From NCBI GenBank assembly GCA_024305405.1, contig JAKNDB010000087.1:6202501-6266500 (forward strand): a stretch of 64,000 bases of DNA, read 5' to 3'. Each line of letters starts with the position of its first letter. The first letter of the stretch is position 1. This stretch comes from Dirofilaria immitis. Its lineage: Eukaryota; Nematoda; Chromadorea; Rhabditida; Onchocercidae. Positions 25,124 through 36,900 of the stretch are shown here, piece by piece. Both the position numbers and the translations under genes were made by a program. The notes beneath the pieces were generated by a model. It made no database searches. It was not told the origin of the DNA and saw only the letters and a list, made by a program, of their open reading frames with translations.

Positions 25124-26740
25124 CCTTTCTTTTGCACAAAAAAGTCCCATTCTCATATTTATTTTCTAAAATCTCAATTACCCGAAAATTTGTAATCCGC
25201 GCTAATGGAAGAGCATAGCTTTGAATTTTCTTTTTCTGGAAGTTGATATAAAAAGTGAGTACTGAAAGAAATGTTGAATTAAAAATAAGGAAATTGTGTT
25301 TTCCAATTGATTTCATGATGGCAGCCACGCAATCCATTTTTTTCACTTTTGTGTGCTGATTTGCATATGTATTGGCATTTTTGAATGAAATTTTATAACT
25401 TCAACAGAAATGTTTAGTCTTATGATCTTTAAACTCTTACTTTGATATTAATTTTTATAATGTTCCATCTGTTCAAGAGTGTAAAAAATGGATCGTTCCC
25501 GAGGACATCAACGACATGAATTCTAAAAATACTAACAATTCGGCCGAACCAATTATCTTTCACTGTACATGCTCTATACGACTGCTCGCAACAGAAATAA
25601 ATGACTTTTAAGATTTAACCATTGACACATACCTCTGATTTGTCGCCTAATAAAACCATTACGTATAGGCTATAATAAAATTTGATTATAGAATTTTAGT
25701 TTAAATATTCCCCTGAGAATCCGCAGAACCCATGATCTAATTCGGGAAATATGAAAGGTTGAATCGGACAGAAAAGTCGAAAAGGACAAAACTAGCTAAG
25801 GGGATTGTACGAAGATCAATTTTATTTTTAAAAACCATGATAAGGGACAAGCAAAATTATTTGATGTAATTCAAATACAGAGTGGAAAGCCTATTTATTT
25901 CTGAGAGAGAAAACAAACCATTATGAAACTTCTGGTGAAATATCTGTTCTGAATGTTACAAATAGTGCAATGATGTCTTCTTATTCAGATACGTTTAAAT
26001 TCTAAAAATTTTCAATAATATACCAGTCAAGGTGATAGCTAGAATCATTCATTTCGAGCAAACATGTATTTATTAAAGAACCTTTCCAAAAACCATGCTA
26101 AGAAATAAGATTAAGATTCACAGAAATTAGATAGTCATATATAATATCTCAGTAATAACAACAACCAAGAAATTGTTTATAGCGAGTTTTTGTCTACTAT
26201 TGAGTGCTTCAACAAGGAAATACTGTAAGGTGTGATAATACAAATAGCAAAGCATTCCATCAAAACATCAATTCACAATGAGCAATTACCCAAAAAGTCA
26301 TCATTGAAGAGTTTGCAATACTAATAATTTGTAAAATGAATGAAAACAAATTTGTATACTCAGGAGATCGAATAGAAACAATTCCATTATTACAGATTTC
26401 AGCTCTTTACTGAAAATCTAATAACTTACCAATAAAAACGGAATATCAAATATAAGATTTTTTTCCCAGTTCCCGTTTGAGTAAAACTGAGAATAACCGT
26501 ATCTTGTAGAGCCAGAGGATTTGCCCGTGTTCGAATTGGAGTTGGGATGAAAAGATCATGTTTATTAAAAATCTGTTCATGATAAAACTGGGAAATTCAT
26601 CTCATGAAAATCGCTCAAAGCTCTGCTGAAAATTTTTATGCGCACTGCCCTTATAGATAAAGTCAGCACAATTAAATATTTTCTTGAGCAAATAACTCTA
26701 GGCAGGAAAAAGAAAAAATGAAAGCAGTGAATTAAGGAAA
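25124..26740. other. intergenic region between convergent genes
   Basis: About 1.6 kb between the stops of the TRIM-NHL gene (+) and the sigma-1 receptor gene (-). It should carry both 3' untranslated ends. The only protein-like trace is the DEAD-box helicase fragment on the minus strand near 26.43-26.64 kb. Confidence 0.55.
26435..26640 (-). pseudogene. DEAD-box RNA helicase fragment
   Basis: The minus strand reads DLFIPTPIRTRANPLALQ, then ILSFTQTGTGKK. This matches the Q-motif region (F..PTPIQ..AIPLAL) and the Walker A motif (AQTGSGKT) of DEAD-box helicases, with P-loop residues G-T-G-K kept and the final T changed to K. Upstream, FHEMNFP and FIMN fragments in shifting frames look like the start of the Q motif. 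A good donor (TTG|GTAAGTTATT) follows, but no further helicase exon (DEAD, SAT or HRIGR motif) was found. A broken partial copy is most likely. Confidence 0.5.
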
Positions 26741-28365
26741 TCACAATTCGGTCCTTAGAGCTTTCGATTTATAATAATTAAATGTTTTTATCAGTGACTG
26801 TTTAATTTGGTGCGCACAGGCATTACTATAAATATAGAGAAGCTTTGCAAACGATATCGGATCGCCATTCGCTAGAGAACCCATCCCCATCCACAGAGTG
26901 CTTAAAGGCGCAGCGCCACGTCCATAGCATGCCATATATGAATCCGGTGCAAATTCGTATGCATATCTTTCAAATTCCCCATGACGAAAGTTCTGACCTA
27001 GATTGTTACAAATATTCATTAACGAGTGAAATTGTCAAAACTAGGATTTGTCTCCACAAGCGAGAAAATTTTTTATAGTGAATGCATTTTCAACTACATA
27101 AACAGAAATTCATGACATAATACAAATGGGAAATAAAGAGTTTAGGAAGCGAATTAGGATTTCAAAGAATTTAAGTAAGAAGAAGGAGTATCTCGATTAC
27201 AATAACTTGGACTTTTTAAAAAGCATTTTCATTTTTTAAACAAATAGATACTACGGTTGGAATGAATAATATCTCGATGCTTTGTAAATCTCAGTAACGG
27301 AAACTATAATTTATAATCAAAGAATACCAACTAACCAGATTGAAATTTTTCCACATTGCCACTATGAGCGCTATATGCAGTACGCACTACTTCGCCGCTC
27401 AATACCGTACATGTGCTGTTGATCCAATGCCATCCTAAAAAGAAAAAACTCCATGTCTCGGAAATCAAGAATTTGAAGGACTCGTATTCAAAAACAAAAG
27501 CAATACTACGTTGCACAATTGATAACTTCGAAGCAATCTGCGATACAGCCATTAGACTTAACGTCGACATCAATTGATAAGGTACACTGTGATCCGTCCA
27601 AAGCTATTTCAGGCTTGTTTATCTTTTTCGAAGTAAAGCCATAACTGTGTAAAAGGACAATATTTATAATCGCTGACAAATTCTCCCTACTTTCTATTTC
27701 CTTTCTGTGAAACAAGATACAGAGCCGCAGAAAATGAATAAAGGAGAAAAAAATTACCAGCGAAACCGACTGTTCGATATGGTGCGCGAAAAACAACGAT
27801 AAATTCGGTAACCGATGCATAAAGAATGCTCATTTGTAGGTTTAGACCACCACCATAAACGGCTTCCCAGTCGCTGTCAATGATTTGTAATGGATATGAA
27901 CGGCGCAAATCATTTCGTAATTTGTTTACAGTCAAAATTCCGGTAGTTCCTAATATAAAGAAGTAACTCAAGCAAAAAATATTCAGTCTTATCTAAAAAA
28001 ATAAGTCTTTATAAAGGTTTAAATTCATTTATAAAAATTGGTGAAAAAGGTTGAATGAAAAGTAACAAAGAGTATATAAGAATACTGCTTGATACATTAT
28101 CATTCCAGATTTTTAATTTAGATTTCTATATTTCTGTCAAACTCTCTCATTAATTATCTCATGACAGCAAATAAGGAGAGAACCATAAGAAGCATTAACA
28201 AAAAAGACTTCGAAAAAGAGATATACCGCGTACTGCAGTACAAGCTTGTCGGAAAATCTTTGGCGAAATGGAATATGACTTCCATCGCAGGGTGTACTGT
28301 AACACACTGTACAGTACGACGGCGAAGACCACATAACGAATTATGCGAGTGAACAAGAAGGCCAT
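26741..28365 (-). CDS. SIGMAR1: sigma-1 receptor / ERG2-like protein
   Basis: Four exons join in phase: 28365-28227, 27949-27758, 27434-27336 and 26997-26741, coding for 228 residues, close to the usual 220-230. An N-terminal membrane anchor (FLFTRIIRYVVFAVVLYSVL) is followed by the cupin-like ligand-binding domain: LRNDLRRSYP, WEAVYGGGLNLQMSILYASV, TEFIVVFRAPYRTVGFAG, STCTVLSGEVV and, near the end, SYMACYGRGAAPLSTLWMG with ISFAKLLYIYSNACAHQIKQ. YGRG and the C-terminal helix pair are hallmarks of the family. Members sit in the endoplasmic reticulum membrane; animal ones are chaperone-like receptors and fungal ones are sterol isomerases. No frame correction is needed. The gene is head-to-head with thiamin pyrophosphokinase, about 465 bp apart. 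Confidence 0.9.
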
Positions 28366-28830
28366 TGTCGTTAAAGACTTATTTGTACACTTCTAGGTCT
28401 GAAATCTAATTTATCTCTTTAAAGATTTTTACAACATTCCGTAGCACAAATATTACAATGCCCTCAACGTTGTCCCACTTATCTCAACTGCATCGCGATA
28501 GGCAAAGCAACCACCTAAATATCCCTTCTAAATCAACCAAAAGACAAATCGGCGCGCATTGCAATAATGTCGTATCAGTTACTGGCATTGTGATATGGAA
28601 GTACTACAGTCATATGAGGCGCCCTTTGCTTGGGATTTTTAGAGTTCGCGGAAGGATGGCATTGGATATCGCACTGTTGCGGGATATATTTATTATTATG
28701 CATGAAATTTGCAAGCTGCAAGTGATTTCGATGAAGCACTGCTAGAAGAACAAGTCACTTTTGCATATTTCTTTCATAATATAAGAATCCTTTTCTTCAG
28801 CTGGACATAGTGGTATTCAGCAAGTTGGAC
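28366..28830. other. divergent spacer with an unresolved open region
   Basis: This stretch separates the sigma-1 receptor and TPK1 starts and should hold both promoters. It is less AT-rich than its surroundings. A plus-strand frame from ATG 28458 to 28745 stays open, and another reads QAASDFDEALLEEQVTFAYF between stops near 28690-28780. No family was recognised and no frame is supported by splice phase, so no gene is called. The acceptor just before 28821 probably receives the spliced leader for TPK1. Confidence 0.4.
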
Positions 28831-30492
28831 ATGAAAACAATACAGTTATTGGCTCCATTATTTGGACAAGGTTTACTTAACAATTCTGCTATCATTCATA
28901 CATCGTTAGTTGTAATGATGGTAAATTATTAATTTATATACGCATCGTTTTTTCAACAGCAGCCGCCTCGCAGCCAAAAGAAATATAAAATTATATCACA
29001 GTTTATATGCCTTATTTAATGGTAATCTCGGGCTTGCGTAAAATTATTTTTGTTGCTTATTAATTATTTAGAATTAATGGAAAGTTATGGAAGATTGGAA
29101 TTATTCACGCGGGAACCATTTAAAATTCTTATTCTGATTATGTTTTATCCATCATTATTTGTATCAATGTCGTAATGATTTCCAGATGAAATTGGAGTGT
29201 TATGGGTCAATTCGCAGTTCGAACAATCATCAGCGAAATTAGCACGATATTTGTGGAACAAAAGCATGTTCCGTAGTTGTACCGATGGAGCCGCTAATTT
29301 CATCATGCCTCTTGTTAAGTAAAATTTTGCCGATGTGATAAATGAATGTAAATAAATCGCATAGATTTGATGTCATTTATTGACGGTCTCGCTGATGATT
29401 ACTCGAATTTTTACAAACAGTTACTATTAATAAATGAAAATTTAAATGAAATTTCCAGGAATGAAAATTATTTAAGTCCTAATTTGATTTCTGGCGATCT
29501 TGATTCCATTACTGTTGTGGCGAAAAATTTTTTCGAATCACAGGTTGAAATTATGGAAACGCCTGATCAGAATTACACCGATATGTGTAAAGCACTGCAA
29601 ATTATTGCTGAGAGGATGAAAGATAAAAAATTGAATGTATGTAGATTTCGGGAGTTTTGAAAAGTAATTCTATTTGAGAATACGATAAGTAAATGTTTCT
29701 TAATATGATATCCCTTGAATAATTCATGTAATAAAATTTAAGATTTCAAAAATTATTGTTTTGGGCGGACTATCCGGACGTTTTGATCATGTGCTGTCAT
29801 CTTTGCATTCATTACTACGATTCGATAGCTGTGAAATTGCAATTATTGACGGTATTAATATAGTCACAATTTTGGGCGAGGTATATAAATTTTGTTCTTT
29901 CCAGGCTACAAATCATGCATATATAAAAAATAATTTTGAAATATAAATTACATTCTAGGAAATCTCACTTCTCTGTAATTGTTGGCATTCATTTATTCAT
30001 TTCAGGGTTCTACAAGTTTAGAATTTACTGAAGGACGGCAACTTTTAACAGGAAAATGTGGCATTATCCCCTTCGTACAACGCAAAACAGTTGTATCATC
30101 CAGTGGCTTGAAATGGAATTTAGGTACTAAAATGATATTTTCCATGAAATGGTATCTTTGTACAACTTGTTCTCTGGGAGTCACAAATTTCGTAATCATG
30201 TCTCGACTTGAGTAAATAAAGTGCAAGGAATTCGCAGTAAATTCTGAATCAAAGTTTCTTGGGATAAGGATGCCTTAAATCAACTTTTTCAATTCTTATT
30301 TAGCATCTTTCATAATGTTTACTTTATCTTACTATTCCTCAATGTAAATAGTTTCTAGATAAAACGGAGCTTGCGTTTGGCAAACTTATCAGCACGTCTA
30401 ATGAAATGGTTAGCGATACCGTATCAGTAACTTGTTCAGCTCCAGTAATCTTCACTATAGAATTATCAGAAGACGCTTTGTCACTGCGATAA
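28831..30492 (+). CDS. TPK1: thiamin pyrophosphokinase
   Basis: Exons: 28831-28870, 29186-29318, 29365-29636, 29743-29880, 30006-30123 and 30359-30492. The enzyme moves a pyrophosphate from ATP to thiamin to make the cofactor thiamin diphosphate in the cytosol. Visible motifs are LWNKSMFRSCTDGAANFI, ISGDLDSI, TPDQNYTDMCKAL, VLGGLSGRFDHVLSSL in the catalytic domain, then GKCGIIPF, SSSGLKWNL and ELAFGKLISTSNEM in the thiamin-binding domain. The acidic GDLDSI and GRFDH residues expected for the family are present. The protein is about 245 residues, near the usual size, with an insert of about 25 residues before ISGDLDSI. The join of exons 2 and 3 is one base out of phase, so one border is wrong or a base is miscalled. 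The start follows an acceptor by 10 nt. Confidence 0.88.
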
Positions 30493-30996
30493 CATCACCT
30501 TATTTTCCGGAAATTTTTGTTATAATAGAGATTACTGAATAAGAATTTTATCTTCTTCGAATAAAGGGACAAGATATAACGAAAACACAATTGACTGATT
30601 GGAACAACTTATTTAAATTGTCAGCTAGTTATGGAAAATCACATAACTTAGATATTTTATTCAAAAATATTCAAAAAGAATGGTGCAGCACACACACAAA
30701 ATTGAAAGAAAGAAAAGAGAAGCAAATTATAGGCGACATTAACATCTCTCATTATTTTTAATATTTCCATAACTAGCTAACAATTTCTAACATTTCCATA
30801 ACCGGCAAAAAAATCTAATATCTTTTTAGATATTCATAAAGACTTCCATAACAATTCCAAAATCTAATTTTAAGTAGTAATATATCGTTAGCAGTTCACA
30901 TATGATCATCGCTTATAAATTCATTACTAAAAATCAGAAGTGGTTATCAAAATTTCCAACAAGAATGGCAACATGCTAATGACAATTTTAATTGTT
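30493..30996. other. convergent 3' spacer
   Basis: About 500 bp between the TPK1 stop (+) and the RRP12 stop (-). It should hold both 3' untranslated regions. A short imperfect repeat, ccataac(t/c)(a/g)gc, appears twice around 30770-30805. No coding signal was seen. Confidence 0.55.
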
Positions 30997-33900
30997 TCAG
31001 TAACGCACTTTTTCTACTTTTGATCCAAATGCAGCTCCTTTCTTCGTTCTTTTTATTAGTGTCTTCAGTTCGCTCTGAAAACAAGTAGTGTGCATAAATA
31101 TCAAACACTCTTTTTGATCGGACTTGAAACTCAATCTGGAAATTGGGAATCACGCGAATATACTGATATTTTTTATATACTGATATAATGATTTTTTTGT
31201 CATGGTTTGTCCAAAATCTAAACTAATCATACCTTTCCTCTTTTACGTTTGTTAATCGGTATATATATGTATGGTTCATATTTTTATTCTTTTTCCTTGC
31301 ATCTTCAACATTTCTTTTCAGCAGTTCGTTGTTGGATATAGTATCAGTCGGACTTTTACAAATATTCCTATGAATACCCTTTCCACCAGGTTTCCAGCCA
31401 GATTTGTTCTTACTTATTGTCTAAATAAAATCTTTAAAAGGTAATATTTAGAGATTAAATTGTCATTGAAAAATCAAATGACTTCCACAGTTGATTATTT
31501 TTCGAATTCCAAAAAATTAATATGTATATCGTTTCGGAAGTTTTTAAAAAACAAAGTATGTTAATTTACGAAATAATATAAACTTGATTGCTATCGTCGT
31601 GGTCACTCCCACTATTGCTCTTCGAATCACTATCCTTTTTCAACTTTTTGTCTGGCATATCCAATAATTTTGCAAGCTGCTTTCGTTTCCTTTTATCTTG
31701 TTGATCTATATCCAGATTTTCAATTATCAGTCGTCCATCTTTCGTCAATTCGAAACTATTATTGCATTTATCATTCTTATTACTGTTCAACTCGGTCTGT
31801 AACCTGAAATACCATGAAAACATGAGTAATCCAACAGATTCTCAGTAAAATAAAAGAAGAGGGATTTACAAACAAAATAATTGAATGATCTGGAAGTAAC
31901 CAATAAATGAGCTAATATAATAATTACGCATATTTTTAGAAAGTCTCACTTTTTATCTTTCAATAAGTCAGATCGAGCTGTTGCGATATTTTTTAGTATT
32001 TTGTTTCGATCCAGTAGATCTATCATATCTTCTTCACCATCATTTTTAACCATATGGAGTTGCCTCGTGTTCGCCCTCCGATCGATTCATAATCCGTTTC
32101 TGTTTCATTTTCCTGAAAATCAAAAAAAAGTGAAGAAAACATTTTACATCAAATCACAACATTCAATTTTTGATTTTAATTCACAACTTCGCTGCTAAAT
32201 TCTCAATTTTTGCAGATTTAAACTACATCGCACTTCATTCGTTCAATAATAATAGAGATTTGAATGTTAAAGGATAAAACATACACTGTCAGTATAAGAA
32301 AGCATGTTAAATATTGTATCTGCGCCTGCAGTTCGAGCAGTTGTGGCCATAGATATCATATCATGGTCTTGCTCTTCACTGGTATTTATATTTTGCATCT
32401 CTATTCCATTCCGACGTTCTTGGCGCCTTCTGCAATAAGGAATAGTCTAAGCAATTTCAACATTTGTATTATAAAAACCAAAAATGAAGAATTTTAAAAA
32501 TAATTTTGAGATAAATAAAAGAACTTTGTGAACGAGGAAATTAAAAATAGCAAACCACACAAATAATCTCAAAATATTTGTAAGAACTATGTATAAAACA
32601 AGCCTTGTTTTAGCAATTTTTTCAGTTGCTTAATCCAATCCAATTTATCTGTTCTAGCCATCAAAATTTCAACACCATATCTGTCAACTAAAACTTCAAG
32701 AAGAAGCTTATTCGCCTTACGAACTTTCTGTGTGATATTTGTTGTCAACTGACCATCGAATACAGACGACAATAGCAGGTCCTGTAAAATAACTGCCTTG
32801 TTTTTATAGCTAATTATATTGCTATGAACAACCCAAGTGTTACTCGATTTACTTTTGAAAGTAACGCTAAAACAATTCATTAAAACTAGCCACATTCTGT
32901 ATAAGTTAAGTACCAACAGTGAACATTACCAAAGAACATTAACACATGGAGAAAAAATCTTCCTATTATTTCACAACATATATTTATTATATGGTTCCTT
33001 TCCTAACCTGATACTGTCGCATTGTATAATCTGGTAATTTCTTTGATAACATTCGCAATAATCTAATAATTAGCACTCTTATCATTGGGCGTCCATCCCC
33101 AATCCAACTGCATGCATGGGATATAAGACGACTCAGCAAAGAAGCATCCAAAATACGAGTGAATTTCTGCGCTATGACATTTAGAGCAATGATTGATGAT
33201 CTAAATAACAAGTATTAATATAATGATGATTGATTATGACTTCTGAGGAAAAAGTATTAAAACAGAAAATAGAAAATGTGTTTACTAGTTCAAATTACAA
33301 ATATAAAAAATTTTCATTCATAAAGACTGCTCACCGCACTATTTCAAATGAATCTTCATTCGACCATAATCCTTCTGGATTCAGTGTATCAAAAATCAGA
33401 TCTATTACTCTATGAAGTACACTTGACGGACTCATGCTGAAATGTTTTGCTTAACAACACTGGAAAATTAAACAAGCAAGCTCAAATACCATTTGAAACC
33501 GATATTCTGTTTCATTTCCACAACAAAATATTTCGTTTACTGTGAAACTGAAACAAAATACTTCTTTTGTTGACGAGTGAAACAGACTTCATAATAAAGC
33601 GTCAATAAAGCAACATAATTCAGAAAAAAATCATTGGCCAGTTTCAAAATCACTGAATTTTGATCTCTTAAAAATTCCAGTTACATTCTTATTTTTTCTT
33701 TTTTCCATACACCAACCTCTCATCTGAACCGAGAAGTATTAATTGTTGGCACAATTTCACGAAACATTTCAACGCATTTGAACGTGTTCGAATATTGTGG
33801 GATTTGTCGAGACAAATAATAATTTTTGGAAGAAATTTTTTTCGAAAATTTCTGCATGTTTAAATGATGTCAGTGAACAAAGTTTAATGTAATATACTGC

Positions 33901-36900
33901 AATTAATGCTGCCCGTGCACTCTTCGCAATCCTATCCAAATCCTGTAATTTTTAATTTCAAATAAACATAACTTTATTTACTTAACCTAATCATCAAGAC
34001 ATTTATACGATCTACCTGATCAAGCACATTGCTTATTTCATCAATGTTTGAAGCGAAAAAGTCTTCCACGGCTTCATCATTTATTCGTTTCATAATTTCT
34101 TCCAATATGCGGAATGCTTTCTTCTGAAGCGCTATTTCACTGCTGATAAACCATGGATGTATAACCGAAAACACATTGTTTAATCCCGACACACTTGCTT
34201 TTTTCACAAGTGTCGCCATTAAATCCAAAATCCGAATCTCAAATAACAAAAATATGAGAACTCAAAAATTTTTTTTCAAAAAAGCAACAAATAATAAAGA
34301 ACAGAGTTTTAATAAATCCATAGAAGGAGAATATTATGTTTCACATCTTAAAATTCGTCAGTGAAGTAAAACATACTTTTGGTCCAAAGACATTTCTTTG
34401 ATTCGAATCTTTTCAACAGCCAAATTTATGAAATTATCAATCACATTATTTGGTGTCAAGTCCACATATATACGAATAGTTTCTAGAACGGAACACCGTA
34501 GAGTTTTCAAACTATTTCCAGTCGTACCTTCTACAGACTCCATAGTAGCATTGGATACGGTGTATAAAACGAATAACTTTCTCAAAAAACTGTATGCAAA
34601 AGACCGCATCACATCCTAAAATAATAAGTATGAAATTAAGCTGAAATTATTATAAAACATTCAACAGATCACATAATTTCCAACAAATAAAAATATTCTT
34701 AATATGAAAACAATAATATAAACGAATAAAAAAATTCTTAATATGGAACAATAACATAAAAGACCAAAAATCTGGTCTAATTTAAAGATCTTAAGGAAAA
34801 ATCGCAAAAGACAACAGTAAACCTTTCTTGTTTCTGTTGCATCAGGTTGAAGAGCGTAACGAAGCGCACTGCGAAGTGACGACAACACGATAAGACGTAG
34901 ATCCCGCTGTTCAAGTAAAACTTTACCGAAAATTTCAGCTAAATGGGGAAAATTCTGCACAAAATCAGTTGCTGAATTCAATAAACTCGGCAGAAAATCC
35001 CATAACTGATTCTGAAAAGAAAAAACAATTTATCTGAGAAAAAATAATTTCTTAAAAATAGATTGCTCTCTATATCGAAAATTCCGTTCCGTTTAAAGTA
35101 ACTCCATTAACATTTATAAAAGTTTTAGAACTATTCGCATTTTCAGAGTCTCAAAAATTAATTGAATTTTTGGTTAACTAACACTAATAGTGATAAAAAT
35201 TTTCCGCGTCATAGCATTATTCGGCGCTTCCTTTCGAAGTCGGTGTGCTAATGGCAAAAAATATTGCAATGCAAAAGCAATTGACTGATTGCAAATATTT
35301 ATGCGCAGGATTGGTATAAGCCATGACCTTTCGAAATGGGTTACGACTGATGTATTTTGAGAATCCAATTCCAATGGCAAAACTCGTAAAACATTTTCAG
35401 CACCAATATGTCGTACTGCTGCTCCAACAGCCTAAATTTTATTTTTCTTTAAGCTAAAATAACAAAGCTATCATAAGACTGCACAGTTTCGGTATCGAGT
35501 ATTGGATATTCAACTATTCAACTGAATGTGAAAAAAGAACCATCGTTTCCTTTTAGATCTCAACCAAACATCCAAAAAATATCTAGTCATTGGTTATTTC
35601 ATAAATACGGAATTTTTCATTAACTTTGCCGGATAAAACATATTACCAAATCAATATCAGATATGATGTATTGATTAATATCACTGCGCAATCTCGCTAG
35701 AGTCTTTAATGCACGCTCAAACGATTCTTGATTGATAGCATCTTTGCAAACTTCGAATATTCTTTTCTCAATGCGAAGAACATATCGCCACACCGCAGTA
35801 TTTCGTGGATTCAAAGCTTCGTCACATAGATCGAGAGAGTAACTTGCTAATTCTTTATTTGATTGCACACAATGTTCAACTATGCGACCAATTACTTTAT
35901 AAGTTATCTAAAATAACAGAATACCAAATTCTAGCTGAGAAAAAAAAGATGGTGGAACTGAATTAACGAATAAACTGATATTTATCTCGAACTTGTTCCA
36001 AAAAAGAGATCCTTGACTTAATTCTTTAATTTAACTAAATTCCCAGTCGAAAACAAAATAATATTTCATAATTCCATTTTTTCAAGAATTTGTGCTTACA
36101 CGATCATAAACAGACCAACAAACAAAAGAAAATGAAGTTAAAAGTCTTTATCTTCTATTACCCAAATTATTTACTTAAAAATTGAATAAATACTTATCAT
36201 TTTTATCATTTTTTAAGTCCTTATCATTTTAGAAGACTAAGTCCAATTCAGATAATTGTCTAGTTCTTTCGATACTTTTTGAAAAAAATTCAAAATTAGC
36301 GTTCAAAAAAATTTTCAGAAGAATAAGCACTGTAACGCTTACCAGAGCGATAGCATCTTTCGCTAAATCGAATGTCTGGAAAATTGGTTTCAGTGAAGCC
36401 CTCAACGCTGCCACTGATTCTGCATGATTTTTCGCAACGAGGCAAAGATGCGCTTCACAAAGAGCCTAGAAATACTCGTCATTACTATAAGAAAATTATC
36501 GAAATTTAAAAAAGCTCAACTAATTTAGTTCTATATTTGTTTGCCATAAACAAAACAAACCTCCAGCCACGAACAAATAACAGAAGAATCCACCGCTCTT
36601 GACGCAAAATTGCGCAATGATCCAATCAAAAGAACATTAGTATTGAAGGGCAAAGTCGTATCAGCGGGCTTCTGTCGCAAAATTTTTCGCAAGCATTGGA
36701 AAACTGTACATTTTAGACAAGAATCCGACATAGACAACAGTACAAATACCGAATCCATAAATTTTTTGAATATCAAAAATGGCATTTTGTGCATAATATT
36801 TTCCGCCAAGCATAATAATCGAAGTAATAAGTCAATATCCACATTGGCTGCAATTGAGTTAAAGTTACTATTGATCGTCAACACTGTGAATGTGATGAGA

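Noticed and set aside
28137..28334. A minus-strand CDGSH motif (CTVCYSTPCDGSHIPFRQRF) suggesting an iron-sulfur CISD protein
   Set aside because: The same DNA in another frame encodes the conserved start of the sigma-1 receptor, in phase with the next exon. The spacing before CDGSH is too short for a real CISD cluster.
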